A DNA stretch of 64,000 bases. Source: Cellulomonas persica. GTDB taxonomy: Bacteria > Actinomycetota > Actinomycetes > Actinomycetales > Cellulomonadaceae. Below the pieces are notes generated by a model. It saw only the letters and a list, made by a program, of their open reading frames with translations. It ran no database searches and was not told where the DNA came from. A program made the translations under genes and the position numbers. Below, piece by piece: positions 17,840 to 27,229 of this stretch (within the stretch, counting starts at the first letter, position 1; every line of letters starts with the position of its first letter). The DNA lies in contig NZ_BJUA01000005.1 in NCBI RefSeq assembly GCF_007989825.1, forward strand, positions 124,001 to 188,000. The letters run 5' to 3'.

Positions 17840-19105
17840 TCAGCGGACGCCGAGCGCGGTCGGGAGTGCCGGGACCTCGATCGCGGCCAGGTCCGCGAGC
17901 GCGGCGGCGTACGCCGCGGTGTCCCCCGCGCGGGCGGCCTCGCGCGCCCGGACCGTCGGGCCGTGCAGCGCGGCCCGGGTGCGCCGGCGCAGCTGCCGCG
18001 CCGCACGCTCGTCGCGCTCGTCGTCGGACAGCGCGGACAACGCGGACTCGAGCCCGCCCAGCACGCGCGACCGCTCCGCGAGCACGGCGGGGTTCCACTC
18101 GCGCACGCGACGCTCGGCCTCGTACGCGTCCGCGGCCCGCGTGACGAGCTCGCGCGCGGTCACCACCGCGCCGTGCTCGGCGGGCGCGTGCTCGGCCACG
18201 GTCGTCAGGGAGACGAGCCGCACGCCGGGCAGGGTCCGGACGCCGGGGTCCACGTCGTGCCGCAGCGCGAGGTCGACGACGGTCAGCGGCTGCGCACCGT
18301 CGGAGCGGGCCTGCGCGAGCGCGTCGACCGTGAGCACCGCGCCGGCCGCGCCCGAGCACGCGACGACCAGGTCGACCCCCGTGAGCTGGTCGGCGAGGTC
18401 CGCTCCCGGGGGCACCGCAGCCACGCCGCGCGCGGCGGCGAACGGCGCGGCGCGACCGCTCGGGGAGTAGACGCGCACGTCCCGGCAGCCGCGGGCCTTG
18501 AGCGCCGCGAGCGACGCACCCGCGTACGAGCCGGTGCCGATGAGCACGCAGCGCACGCGGTCCCACGCGACGAGGTCGCGCTCGGCGATGTCGAGCGCGA
18601 CGCCCACGACGGACCGACCGGTCGAGCCGAGGCCCGTGCGCTTCTCGACGATCCGGGACACGCGCGACGCGGCCTGGAACAGACCCTCGAGCGCGCTCGT
18701 CGTCGTGCCGTCCGCGCGCGCGGTCGTCAGGGCGCGGCGCACCTGCCCCGCGATCTCCCGCTCGCCGACGACCATCGACTCGAGCCCGCTCGCGACAGCG
18801 AACAGGTGGCGTGCGCTGTCGGTGCCGATCTCGACGGTGAGGTGCGCGGCGACGCTCGTCGGGTCGTAGCCCGATCGCGCCGCGACGGTGGCGGCCACGG
18901 CGTCGCGCGCATGGGGGGCGTGGGCGGCGTCGTCGACGTCCAGGTACAGCTCGAAGCGGTTGCACGTCGCGAGCACGACGGCACCGCAGATCGAGGGGGA
19001 CGCACCGACGAGCTCCCGGCCCACGGCGTGCACGTCAGACGAGAGACGCTCGAGCACTCCGAGGTCGAGATCACGGTGCGACGCGACGAGGGACAGCAGC
19101 ACCAC
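17840..19105 (-). CDS. hemA: Glutamyl-tRNA reductase
   Basis: 421 residues from a GTG. It reduces glutamyl-tRNA to glutamate-1-semialdehyde, the first committed step of the C5 heme pathway. The active-site cysteine is in ATCNRFELY (Cys48), and the signature [21 protein letters not shown] follows. The NADPH-binding motif is present but altered ([14 protein letters not shown]), and the C-terminal dimerisation helices include the usual basic stretch. It runs divergently from hemE over a 57-base gap that must contain both promoters. No ribosome site is visible; TTGAAT lies seven bases before the start. Confidence 0.96.
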   Translation of the reverse strand: MVLLSLVASHRDLDLGVLERLSSDVHAVGRELVGASPSICGAVVLATCNRFELYLDVDDAAHAPHARDAVAATVAARSGYDPTSVAAHLTVEIGTDSARHLFAVASGLESMVVGEREIAGQVRRALTTARADGTTTSALEGLFQAASRVSRIVEKRTGLGSTGRSVVGVALDIAERDLVAWDRVRCVLIGTGSYAGASLAALKARGCRDVRVYSPSGRAAPFAAARGVAAVPPGADLADQLTGVDLVVACSGAAGAVLTVDALAQARSDGAQPLTVVDLALRHDVDPGVRTLPGVRLVSLTTVAEHAPAEHGAVVTARELVTRAADAYEAERRVREWNPAVLAERSRVLGGLESALSALSDDERDERAARQLRRRTRAALHGPTVRAREAARAGDTAAYAAALADLAAIEVPALPTALGVR

Positions 19106-19150
19106 GTGCTCGATTCAACCATCCGGGCAACCCGGACAAGAAATGTCAGG

Positions 19151-19156
19151 CACAAT
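19151..19156 (+). promoter_or_regulatory. Candidate -10 box of leaderless hemE
   Basis: CACAAT ends six bases before the hemE ATG, and no ribosome site lies between. This spacing places transcription start at or next to the start codon. Confidence 0.5.
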
Positions 19157-19162
19157 CGTCAG

Positions 19163-20221
19163 ATGCTTTCTGCAGGTCATCCGCTCGTCGACGGGCGTAC
19201 GTCACATTCTGCGCTGGTGCGGGCCTATTCCGGCGAGCGCCCCGACCGCCTTCCGGTGTGGTTCATGCGGCAGGCCGGACGCTCCCTGCCGGAGTACCGG
19301 GCGCTGCGCGTGGGCACCGCGATGCTCGAGGCGTGCCTCGACCCGGCGCTCGCGTCCGAGATCACGCTGCAACCCGTGCGCCGCCACGGCGTGGACGCGG
19401 CGATCTTCTTCTCGGACATCGTCGTGCCGCTGCGGCTGGCCGGGGTCGACGTCGAGATCAAGCCGGGGGTCGGGCCCGTCATGGGCACGCCCGTGCGGAC
19501 CGCCGCCGACGTCGCGCGCCTGGCCGAGCTGACCCTGACGGACGAGGCGCTCGCGCCCGTGACCGAGGGCGTCGCCCGGACGGTCGCCGAGCTCGGCCGT
19601 ACGCCGCTGATCGGCTTCGCGGGTGCGCCGTTCACGCTCGCCGCGTACCTGGTCGAGGGCGGCCCGTCGCGCGACCACCTCGCGGCCCGCACGCTCATGC
19701 ACGCCGACCCGGACACGTGGCGCGCGCTGACGCAGTGGACCGCCGAGGTCACGGGCGCGTTCCTGCGGGCCCAGGTGCTGGCGGGCGCGTCCGCCGCGCA
19801 GCTCTTCGACTCGTGGGCGGGGGCGCTGTCGCTCGCCGACTACACCGCGCACGTCGCTCCTGCGTCGGCCCGTGCGCTGGCGGCGGTGCACGACCTGAAC
19901 GTGCGGACCGTGCACTTCGGCACGGGCACCGGCGAGCTGCTCGCCGCGATGCGTGACGTGGGCGCGGACGTCGTCGGCGTGGACTACCGGATCCCGCTCG
20001 ACGAGGCCGCGCGACGCGTCGGTGCGCGCACGCCGCTGCAGGGCAACATCGACCCCGCGCTGCTCGCGGCGCCGTGGCCGGTGCTCGAGGCGCACGTGCG
20101 CGACGTCGTGGCGCGTGGCGAGGCGGCGCGCGCGCACGTGGTCAACCTGGGCCACGGCGTGCCGCCGAGCACGGACCCCGACGTGCTGACGCGCGTCGTC
20201 GAGCTCGTCCACTCGTTGTGA
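19163..20221 (+). CDS. hemE: Uroporphyrinogen decarboxylase
   Basis: 352 residues, the usual length. It removes four carboxyl groups from uroporphyrinogen III to give coproporphyrinogen III. Signatures are [16 protein letters not shown] near the N-terminus and [18 protein letters not shown] in the middle; the Asp-containing FFSDIVVPL and the C-terminal [13 protein letters not shown] are also present. It leads the heme cluster, eight bases ahead of hemY. It has no ribosome site and is probably translated from a leaderless message. Confidence 0.96.
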   Translation: MLSAGHPLVDGRTSHSALVRAYSGERPDRLPVWFMRQAGRSLPEYRALRVGTAMLEACLDPALASEITLQPVRRHGVDAAIFFSDIVVPLRLAGVDVEIKPGVGPVMGTPVRTAADVARLAELTLTDEALAPVTEGVARTVAELGRTPLIGFAGAPFTLAAYLVEGGPSRDHLAARTLMHADPDTWRALTQWTAEVTGAFLRAQVLAGASAAQLFDSWAGALSLADYTAHVAPASARALAAVHDLNVRTVHFGTGTGELLAAMRDVGADVVGVDYRIPLDEAARRVGARTPLQGNIDPALLAAPWPVLEAHVRDVVARGEAARAHVVNLGHGVPPSTDPDVLTRVVELVHSL

Positions 20222-20228
20222 CCGCGCG

Positions 20229-21704
20229 ATGACGACCGCCGACGACGCCCGCGACAGCACCCCGGACGAGACCGCCGACGTGCCGTGGGGTGCGGTCGTC
20301 GTCGGTGGTGGCGTGGCCGGGCTGGTGGCGGCGCGTGAGCTCGTGGACGCGGGCGTGCGCACGCTCGTCGTCGAGGGACGCGACGCGGTCGGCGGCGCGG
20401 TGCGCGGGCACACGGTCGCCGGGCTGACGCTCGACGCGGGCGCGGAGTCGTTCGCGACGCGCGGCGGCACCGTGGCCGCGTACCTCGAGGAGCTGGGGAT
20501 CGCCGGGCTGGTCGTCGCGCCGAGCGGTCTGGGGTCCTGGGTGCACCTGCCGTCGGGCGACGGTCCGCTGCCGCGCACGGGTCTGCTCGGCATCCCGTCC
20601 CGGCCGTGGGCGGCCGACGTGCGCCGCACGCTCGGGCTGCTCGGCGCGGCGCGCGCGAGCCTCGACCTGATCCTGCCGACGCGCGTGGGCGCGGGTGAGA
20701 CCACGCTCGGCGGCCTGGTCCGGGCGCGCATGGGCGCGCGCGTCGTCGACCGGCTCGTGCGGCCCGTCGTCGGCGGCGTGCACGCGGCGGACCCCGACGA
20801 GCTCGCGGTCGACGCGGTCTCGCCGGGCCTGCCCGCGGCGCTGCGCTCGTCACGCTCGCTCGCGCGCGCAGTGCGGTCGCTGCGGGCCGCGGCGCCCGCG
20901 GGCTCTGCTGTGCAGGGCCTCGACGGCGGTGTGCGCGTGCTCGTCGACACCCTCGCCGCGCAGGTCGGCGAGCGGGGCGGGCAGATCCGCACCCGGACCC
21001 GGGCGACGAGCGTCACGGCCGGCACGGACGGCCCCGGGGGCCCGGTCGTCGTCGGGCTCTCCGACGGGACGAGCGTGCGCACCGAGCGTCTCGTCGTCGC
21101 GGCGCCCCAGGGTCTCCCGCTGCTCGCGGCGCTGCTGCCCGGCCTCGACGACGTGACGCTCGACGACGGCGCCGACGTCCGCCTCGTCACGCTCGTGCTC
21201 GACGCCCCGGCGCTCGACGCCGCTCCGCGCGGGACGGGCGTGCTCGTCGGGCGGGACGCCACGGACGTGCAGGCCAAGGCGCTGACGCACGCGACCGCGA
21301 AGTGGCCGTGGCTCGCGCGGCAGGCCGGTCCCGGCCGGCACGTGGTGCGGCTGTCCTACGGCCGGGGCGACGCGGCCGACGAGGCGGCCGGCGGCTCGGC
21401 CGGGCCGGGCGGGCTCGGCGGGCCGGAGCTCGTCGCGCAGGCGCTCGCCGACGCCTCGGTGCTGCTGGGTGTGCCCCTCACCGCCGACCAGGTCACCGCG
21501 AGCGCGGTCGTCCGGTGGACGCAGGCGCTGCCGCGGCCCAGCGCCCGGCACCGCGACGCGGTCGCCTCGGTGCGTGCCGCGCTCGGCTCGGCGGCGGCGC
21601 GCGACGTGCGGGTGGCGGCGTGCGGGGCGTGGCTCGCGGGCAACGGGCTCGCATCGGTGATTCCCGATGCGGTCACCGCCGCGCGTTCGGTGCTCGAGCC
21701 GTAG
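20229..21704 (+). CDS. hemY: Coproporphyrinogen/protoporphyrinogen oxidase, HemY type
   Basis: 491 residues. An FAD-binding GAVVVGGGVAGLVAARELVDAG dinucleotide motif near residue 22 and the family pattern DAGAESFATRGG place it with HemY. The C-terminal FAD segment WLAGNGLASVIPDAVTAA is present. In Gram-positive bacteria this enzyme oxidises coproporphyrinogen III to coproporphyrin III; the name CgoX is used for it. The expected partners, ferrochelatase (CpfC) and decarboxylase (ChdC/HemQ), are not in this cluster. Eight bases separate it from hemE. Confidence 0.92.
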   Translation: MTTADDARDSTPDETADVPWGAVVVGGGVAGLVAARELVDAGVRTLVVEGRDAVGGAVRGHTVAGLTLDAGAESFATRGGTVAAYLEELGIAGLVVAPSGLGSWVHLPSGDGPLPRTGLLGIPSRPWAADVRRTLGLLGAARASLDLILPTRVGAGETTLGGLVRARMGARVVDRLVRPVVGGVHAADPDELAVDAVSPGLPAALRSSRSLARAVRSLRAAAPAGSAVQGLDGGVRVLVDTLAAQVGERGGQIRTRTRATSVTAGTDGPGGPVVVGLSDGTSVRTERLVVAAPQGLPLLAALLPGLDDVTLDDGADVRLVTLVLDAPALDAAPRGTGVLVGRDATDVQAKALTHATAKWPWLARQAGPGRHVVRLSYGRGDAADEAAGGSAGPGGLGGPELVAQALADASVLLGVPLTADQVTASAVVRWTQALPRPSARHRDAVASVRAALGSAAARDVRVAACGAWLAGNGLASVIPDAVTAARSVLEP

Positions 21705-21873
21705 CGGATTCTCTTTTCTGACAGTCCGTCCCGACCCGGTCACAGAATGGCACGAGCTCAGGATGTCCTGGCCATTTGGACGAGCGTCGAGAATGCGCCG
21801 ACGAACATTCTGACAAGGCGTCACGACCGCGTCACGGACGGCGCATTGTTTCGCACATCGACGACGGAAGGGT

Positions 21874-21879
21874 CAGACT
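21874..21879 (+). promoter_or_regulatory. Candidate -10 box of leaderless hemC
   Basis: CAGACT ends seven bases before the hemC ATG. The 182-base gap after hemY is less GC-rich than its surroundings, which supports a promoter here separate from hemE-hemY. Confidence 0.45.
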
Positions 21880-21886
21880 GACTCAC

Positions 21887-22891
21887 ATGCCTGCGGTCCG
21901 GATCGGTACGCGCGCCTCGGCCCTGGCGCTCACGCAGACGGGTCACGTGGCCGACGACCTCGCCCGGCTCGGCGGCTTCGACGTCGAGATCGTGCACGTG
22001 CGCACGGAGGGCGACCGGCTCACCGGGAGCCTGGCGACGCTGGGCGGCACGGGCGTCTTCGTGACCGCGCTGCGGGACGCGCTGCTGGAGGGTCGCTGCG
22101 ACGTCGCGGTGCACTCGCTCAAGGACCTGCCCACCGCGCCCGCGCCGGGCCTGACGGTCGCGGCGGTCCCGCTGCGCGAGGACCCGAGCGACGCGCTGTG
22201 CGCGCGCGACGGCCTGACGCTGCGCGAGCTGCCCGCCGGCGCACGTGTCGGCACGGGCTCGCCGCGCCGCGCCGCGCAGCTCCTCGCCGCCCGGCCCGAC
22301 CTCGAGGTCGTGGACATCCGCGGCAACGTCGACACGCGCCTGGGCCGCGTCCGCGGCTCGGGCCACGGTCCCGGTGACCTCGACGCGGTGGTCCTCGCGC
22401 GCGCCGGCCTCGCCCGCCTCGGACGGCTCGACGCCGTGACCGAGGTGCTCGGGCCGGACGTCATGCTCCCCGCACCCGGTCAGGGCGCGCTCGCCGTCGA
22501 GGTCCGCACCGCCGACCTCGCGGACCCCGCGTCGCCGCTCGCCGCGGCGCTCGCCGCGCTGGACCACAAGCCGACGCGGCTCGCGGTCGTCGCCGAGCGC
22601 GCGCTGCTCGCGCGGCTCGAGGCGGGCTGCGCCGCGCCGGTCGGTGCGCTCGGGCGGATCGACGACGCCACGGTGCACCTCGAGGCGGTTGTCGCCCGCA
22701 CGGACGGGACGCGGCTCCTGCGCGAGGGCGTGTCCGTCGGCGTGTCCTTCGGGTGGGAGGGCGACCCGCCTGCCCCCCTGCCGCACCCGGTCGCCGACGA
22801 GCAGACCGCGCGCTCCGCCGGGGAGGACCTGGCCGACCTGCTGCTCGAGCAGGGTGCGGCCGAGCTCGCCCCGCTCGGGCCGGGCGCGTGA
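21887..22891 (+). CDS. hemC: Porphobilinogen deaminase (hydroxymethylbilane synthase)
   Basis: 334 residues. It joins four porphobilinogens into hydroxymethylbilane on a dipyrromethane cofactor bound to the cysteine in [13 protein letters not shown]. Further hallmarks are [13 protein letters not shown] at the start, [26 protein letters not shown] and [12 protein letters not shown]. The ATG at 21887 gives the normal N-terminus; longer in-frame extensions would add unrelated sequence. Its stop overlaps the hemD start as GTGA. Confidence 0.96.
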   Translation: MPAVRIGTRASALALTQTGHVADDLARLGGFDVEIVHVRTEGDRLTGSLATLGGTGVFVTALRDALLEGRCDVAVHSLKDLPTAPAPGLTVAAVPLREDPSDALCARDGLTLRELPAGARVGTGSPRRAAQLLAARPDLEVVDIRGNVDTRLGRVRGSGHGPGDLDAVVLARAGLARLGRLDAVTEVLGPDVMLPAPGQGALAVEVRTADLADPASPLAAALAALDHKPTRLAVVAERALLARLEAGCAAPVGALGRIDDATVHLEAVVARTDGTRLLREGVSVGVSFGWEGDPPAPLPHPVADEQTARSAGEDLADLLLEQGAAELAPLGPGA

Positions 22892-23787
22892 GCCGCCAGC
22901 CCGGGCCGCTCGCCGGCTGGCGCGTCCTGGTCCCCCGCCCGACCGCGGGTCAGTCGGCGGCCGCCGTCGCCCTCGCCGCCGCGGGAGCGACCGCCGAGCT
23001 CGTCCCGCTCATCGCGATCGAGCCGCCGCCCGAGACCGGCCCGCTCGACGACGCGCTGCTCGCGCTCGGCGCCGGCTGGTACCGCTGGCTCGTCGTGACC
23101 AGCGGCGCCGCCGTCCCGGTGCTCGACGACCGCGCCGAGGCGGGCGGGCGAACGCTCGCCTCGCTCGTCGCCGACGGCCGCGTGCAGGTCGCCGCGGTCG
23201 GCCCCGGCACGGCGCGTGCGCTGTCCGACGCGCAGGTCACCGCCGCGCTGACGCCCCGCGGCGCGTCCACGGGCGCGAACCTCGCCGCGCAGTGGCCCAC
23301 GCCCGCGAGCGCCGACGCAGGCGAGGACCGCCCGCCCCGTGTGCTGTTCGCACGCGGGGACCTGGCGGCCTCGACCGTCGCGGACGGGCTGCGCGCCCGC
23401 GGCTGGCAGGTCGACGAGGTCGTCGCGTACCGCACGGTCACGGCACCGCCCCCGCCCGACGACGTGCGCGATGCCTGGCGCACCGGCGAGATCCGCGCGG
23501 CGCTCCTGACGTCGGCGAGCACGGTCCGCTCGCTCGTCGAGCACCTCGGCGCACCCCCCACCGGGACGCTGCTCGTCGCGATCGGCCCGACGACCGCCGA
23601 CGAGGCCCGACGCCTCGGCCTGACGCTCACGGCGACGGCCGACGAGCAGACGATGGGCGGCCTGGTCGCGGCGCTCGCGCGGGCCGCCGCGCGTGCCGAC
23701 GAGGAACGCGCGTCGTCGCACGACACCCCCGTCCGCACCCCGTTCGTCGGGGAAGATGGACGGAACGGACACCTGGAGGTGCTGTGA
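22888..23787 (+). CDS. hemD: Uroporphyrinogen-III synthase
   Basis: 299 residues, longer than the typical 250. It closes and inverts ring D of hydroxymethylbilane. The family is poorly conserved; the visible guides are [57 protein letters not shown], and [16 protein letters not shown] with [15 protein letters not shown]. The position between hemC and hemB with four-base overlaps on both sides settles the assignment. The last 30 or so residues form a variable tail. Confidence 0.93.
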   Translation: MSRQPGPLAGWRVLVPRPTAGQSAAAVALAAAGATAELVPLIAIEPPPETGPLDDALLALGAGWYRWLVVTSGAAVPVLDDRAEAGGRTLASLVADGRVQVAAVGPGTARALSDAQVTAALTPRGASTGANLAAQWPTPASADAGEDRPPRVLFARGDLAASTVADGLRARGWQVDEVVAYRTVTAPPPPDDVRDAWRTGEIRAALLTSASTVRSLVEHLGAPPTGTLLVAIGPTTADEARRLGLTLTATADEQTMGGLVAALARAAARADEERASSHDTPVRTPFVGEDGRNGHLEVL

Positions 23788-24794
23788 GCCCCGAACCGAC
23801 CGACGCGCCGACCCCCGGACGCGTCCGTCCGCGACGTCTGCGCTCGACCGAGGCGATGCGTCGCCTCGTGCGCGAGGTCGACGTGCACCCGCGCCAGCTC
23901 GTGCTGCCCGTCTTCGTCCGCGAGGGCCTGACGGAGCCGCGCCCGATCGACTCGATGCCGGGCGTCGTCCAGCACACGCTCGACTCGCTGCGCGGCGCGG
24001 TCGCCCAGGCGGCGGCCGCTCGTCTGGGTGGTGTCATGGTGTTCGCCGTGCCCGAGGTGCGCGACGCGACCGGCACCCAGGCCACCGAGCCCGACGGCAT
24101 CCTCAACCGTGCGCTCGCCGTCGCGGCGGCCGAGGCCGGTGACGCGCTCGTCGTGCAGGCGGACCTGTGCCTCGACGAGTTCACCGACCACGGCCACTGC
24201 GGTGTGCTGACGCCCGACGGCCGCGTCGACAACGACGCGACGCTCGTCCGGTACGCCGACATGGCGCTCGCGCAGGCCGCCGCCGGAGCACACCTCGTGG
24301 GCCTGTCCGGGATGATGGACGGCCAGGTCGCGGCCGTGCGGGACGCGCTCGACGCCGCCGGGTACGACGAGGTCGCGGTGCTCGCGTACGCCGCGAAGTA
24401 CGCCTCGGCGTTCTACGGACCGTTCCGCGACGCCGTCGAGTCGCAGCTCGAGGGCGACCGCCGGACCTACCAGATGGACCCCGCGAACCGCCGCGAGGCC
24501 GCGCGCGAGGTCGCGATCGACATCGCCGAGGGCGCCGACGTCGTCATGGTGAAGCCCGCGATGGCGTACCTCGACGTGCTCGCCGACGTCGCCGCCAGCA
24601 GCTCCGTTCCCGTTGCGGCCTATGCGGTGTCCGGCGAGTACGCCATGATCGAGTCCGCCGCAGCGGCGGGATGGATCGAGCGCGAACGGGCGATACGCGA
24701 GTCCGTGCTCAGCATCCGTCGCGCCGGTGCCGATCACGTACTGACGTACCACGCGACGGAGCTGGCCGGATGGCTGGCGGAGGAGTACCGATGA
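23784..24794 (+). CDS. hemB: Delta-aminolevulinic acid dehydratase (porphobilinogen synthase)
   Basis: 336 residues from a GTG overlapping hemD, with GGAGG upstream. It condenses two aminolevulinates to porphobilinogen. The Schiff-base lysines lie in [17 protein letters not shown] and [11 protein letters not shown]. The metal site reads [14 protein letters not shown]: two of the three zinc cysteines remain but the middle one is aspartate, a mixed type also found in mycobacteria as far as I recall, so metal preference cannot be assumed. The next gene, hemL, starts inside its stop codon. Confidence 0.96.
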   Translation: MSPEPTDAPTPGRVRPRRLRSTEAMRRLVREVDVHPRQLVLPVFVREGLTEPRPIDSMPGVVQHTLDSLRGAVAQAAAARLGGVMVFAVPEVRDATGTQATEPDGILNRALAVAAAEAGDALVVQADLCLDEFTDHGHCGVLTPDGRVDNDATLVRYADMALAQAAAGAHLVGLSGMMDGQVAAVRDALDAAGYDEVAVLAYAAKYASAFYGPFRDAVESQLEGDRRTYQMDPANRREAAREVAIDIAEGADVVMVKPAMAYLDVLADVAASSSVPVAAYAVSGEYAMIESAAAAGWIERERAIRESVLSIRRAGADHVLTYHATELAGWLAEEYR

Positions 24795-26110
24795 GCCCGA
24801 CGAACGCCGAGGTGTTCGCCCACGCGCAGGCCGTCATCCCGGGCGGGGTCAACTCGCCCGTGCGCGCCTACGGCTCGGTCGGCGGCACGCCTGCGTTCAT
24901 CGCGTCGGCCAGCGGCCCGTACGTCACGGACGTCGAGGGCCGGCAGTACGTCGACCTCGTCGGCTCGTGGGGACCCGCGCTGCTGGGGCACGCACACCCC
25001 GAGGTCGTCGCCGCCGTGCAGGAGGCCGCCGCGCGCGGCCTGGGCTTCGGCGCCCCGACGACGACCGAGGTCGAGCTCGTCGACGCCGTCCGCCACCGCG
25101 TCCCCGCGGCCGAGTCCGTGCGCCTCGTCTCGACCGGCACCGAGGCGACCATGACCGCGCTGCGCCTGGCGCGCGCCGCGACGGGCCGCGACCTCGTCGT
25201 GAAGTTCGCCGGCTGCTACCACGGCCACGTCGACGCGCTCCTGGCCCAGGCGGGCTCGGGCCTGGCGACGCTCGCGCTGCCGGGCTCGGCAGGCGTCTCG
25301 GCGGCCGTCGCGGCCGAGACCATCGTGCTGCCGTACAACGACGTCGACGCGGTCCGCGAGGCGTTCGCGACCCACGGCGACCGCATCGCCGCGATCATCA
25401 CGGAGGCCGCGCCCGCCAACATGGGCGTCGTGCCGCCCGCGCCGGGCTACAACGCCGCGCTGCGCGAGCTCACGCTCGAGCACGGCGCGCTGCTCATCCA
25501 GGACGAGGTGCTCACCGGGTTCCGCGTCGGGTACTCCGGCTGGTGGGGGCTCGAGGGCCTGCGCGAGGGCTGGGCGCCCGACCTGTTCACCTTCGGCAAG
25601 GTCATCGGCGGCGGCCTGCCCGTCGCGGCGGTCGGCGGTCGGCGCGACCTCATGGGGATGCTCGCCCCCGTCGGGCCCGTCTACCAGGCCGGGACGCTGT
25701 CCGGGAACCCCGTCGCGACCGCTGCGGGCCTGGCCACGCTGCGCCTCGCCGACCTGGCGGTGTACGCGAAGGTCGACGAGGCCGCGGCGCGGCTGCGGGA
25801 CTCGGTGACCAAGGCGCTCGCCAACGCGGGCGTGCCGCACGCGCTGCAGTGGGCCGGCTCGCTGTTCTCCGTCTCGTTCGGTGCGGACGCCGCGCAGGCC
25901 GGCGTGCGTGACTACGCCGCGGTGCAGGCGTCCGAGCACTGGCGGTACACGCCGTTCTTCCACGCGCTGCTCGACGCGGGTGTCTCGGCTCCGCCGTCGC
26001 CGTTCGAGGCGTGGTTCGTCTCCGCGGCGCACGACGACGAGGCCCTCGGCCGCATCGAGGACGCCCTCCCCGCCGCCGCCCAGGCCGCCGCCACCGCCAC
26101 GCACCCCTGA
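24791..26110 (+). CDS. hemL: Glutamate-1-semialdehyde 2,1-aminomutase
   Basis: 439 residues. A PLP enzyme that isomerises glutamate-1-semialdehyde to aminolevulinate. Hallmarks are [76 protein letters not shown] and the PLP lysine in [15 protein letters not shown] overlaps the hemB stop as ATGA, so hemC-hemD-hemB-hemL are translationally coupled throughout. Together with hemA it completes the C5 route. Confidence 0.97.
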   Translation: MSPTNAEVFAHAQAVIPGGVNSPVRAYGSVGGTPAFIASASGPYVTDVEGRQYVDLVGSWGPALLGHAHPEVVAAVQEAAARGLGFGAPTTTEVELVDAVRHRVPAAESVRLVSTGTEATMTALRLARAATGRDLVVKFAGCYHGHVDALLAQAGSGLATLALPGSAGVSAAVAAETIVLPYNDVDAVREAFATHGDRIAAIITEAAPANMGVVPPAPGYNAALRELTLEHGALLIQDEVLTGFRVGYSGWWGLEGLREGWAPDLFTFGKVIGGGLPVAAVGGRRDLMGMLAPVGPVYQAGTLSGNPVATAAGLATLRLADLAVYAKVDEAAARLRDSVTKALANAGVPHALQWAGSLFSVSFGADAAQAGVRDYAAVQASEHWRYTPFFHALLDAGVSAPPSPFEAWFVSAAHDDEALGRIEDALPAAAQAAATATHP

Positions 26111-26588
26111 GCGGCGCGCGACCCACCGAACGCTCCGGCTCCCCCTCCCTGAGCCGGCGGGCTGGGCGGGGTCGTTGTTCCGGATGCGGAGTCGCGCGGT
26201 CGTTCATATGCTCCCGGCAACCGCCGTGACGCGGTGGCGTCCGGGGAGCGAGAGCCACCGGTCATGGTCCGAAGGCACGCCTTGTGCGGGCGAGCCGACG
26301 GCGCGCGACCGCGTCCCGCGGCGGTGGCCTGCTCTCCTCGCCCGGGCTGCGCCGGCCTGCCCGTCGCCACGCTGGGCACGCCTGTCTAGGCGCGCTGGCG
26401 CGCCATCTCGGCGACCCCTCGGCTCGTGGTGCGGGGCATCGCTGAGGGCGGGCTCGGACCCTCTCACCGGACTAGCACTCTGGCAGCGAGAGTGCTAAAA
26501 CGGAGATGTAGCCGTCCCGGGCGGACCGTCTCCCCCGGGCAGCCCCGAGCCCGGAGGGTCCGGGCTCACCAGGAGGAGGTGAGGGTTC
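26111..26588. other. Intergenic region hemL-hsp20 with hairpins and CIRCE
   Basis: About 480 bases without a convincing gene. At 26210-26249 a long imperfect hairpin forms between GCTCCCGGCAACCGCC and GGTGGCGTCCGGGGAGC. CGGGCGAG and CTCGCCCG form a second pair further on (about 26287-26348), and a 16-base palindrome GGCGCGCTGGCGCGCC lies at 26389-26404. The CIRCE element and the hsp20 ribosome site are at the right-hand end. The first hairpin could end hemL transcription, or the area could hold a structured RNA; I cannot assign a known class. Confidence 0.55.
26473..26497. promoter_or_regulatory. CIRCE element (HrcA operator) of hsp20
   Basis: TAGCACTC and GAGTGCTA are perfect inverted arms with exactly nine bases between, matching the CIRCE consensus. 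HrcA binds CIRCE and represses heat-shock genes, classically groESL and dnaK. Here it lies 92 bases before hsp20. Confidence 0.95.
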
Positions 26589-27038
26589 ATGGCTACGCGA
26601 TTCGACCCCTTCCACGAGCTCGACCGCCTGTTCGGCCAGGTGCTCGCCGCGGACCGCGCGTCCGCCACGATGCCGATGGATCTGTACCGCGCCGGGGACC
26701 ACTACGTCCTGCACCTCGACCTCCCGGGCGCCGACCCCGGCACGATCGACGTCTCGGTCGAGGACCGCACCCTGACGATCCGCGCGCAGCGCACCGCGCG
26801 CACCGAGGACGACGTGCAGTGGCTCGCCAAGGAGCGCCCGGTCGGCACGTACGCGCGTCAGCTCGCGGTCGGTGCGGGTCTCGCGCTCGACCGGATCGAG
26901 GCCACGTACACCGACGGCGTCCTCACGCTCACGATCCCGGTGGCCGAGGACGCCAAGCCGCGCAAGGTCGAGGTGCAGCACGGCGCCCGCCCGCAGCAGG
27001 CCACGATCGAGGCCTCTGCCGAGGCACCGGCCTCGTGA
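26589..27038 (+). CDS. Small heat-shock protein, Hsp20/alpha-crystallin family
   Basis: 149 residues from an ATG behind AGGAGGTGAGGG. The alpha-crystallin domain spans about residues 36-130, with YVLHLDLPGADPGTIDVSVEDRTLTIRAQR and the closing GVLTLTIPVAEDAKPRKVEV, which contains the conserved beta9-type GVL and an I/V-x-I/V-like tail. It is an ATP-independent holdase that keeps unfolded proteins soluble. The CIRCE element in front predicts HrcA-controlled heat induction, which is unusual for this gene in actinobacteria, where HspR or other regulators are more often described. Confidence 0.95.
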   Translation: MATRFDPFHELDRLFGQVLAADRASATMPMDLYRAGDHYVLHLDLPGADPGTIDVSVEDRTLTIRAQRTARTEDDVQWLAKERPVGTYARQLAVGAGLALDRIEATYTDGVLTLTIPVAEDAKPRKVEVQHGARPQQATIEASAEAPAS

Positions 27039-27065
27039 GCGCGACCCCCGCGTCCCGCTGATCCC

Positions 27066-27100
27066 CGGACGGCGCCCGCCACACGGTGCGGCGCCGTCCG
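27066..27100. terminator. Hairpin after hsp20
   Basis: An 11-bp perfect stem (CGGACGGCGCC with its complement) encloses a 13-base loop, 28 bases after the hsp20 stop. No run of T follows, as is common in high-GC terminators. Confidence 0.75.
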
Positions 27101-27171
27101 CATGTCCGCCGCCGGAGGACGACCACCGCGGCTGTCGGGCACGCGTCGAGCGGCAGGGCCCGGGCGTGCGG

Positions 27172-27213
27172 TCGTCGGGAGTCGTTCGTCGGGAGTCGGT
27201 CGTCGGGAGTCGG
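27172..27213. repeat. Three tandem 14-base repeats
   Basis: TCGTCGGGAGTCGT is followed by two copies of TCGTCGGGAGTCGG without spacing. It lies between convergent hsp20 and the next gene, outside coding sequence. Confidence 0.85.
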
Positions 27214-27229
27214 GCGACGGGCCGGGCGG

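Noticed and set aside
26195-26260. GGCAACC next to a GGTGGC hairpin, suggesting a SAM riboswitch
   Set aside because: The 5' half of the SAM-I/IV consensus and the conserved junctions are missing, and no methionine gene follows. Kept only as an unexplained hairpin.
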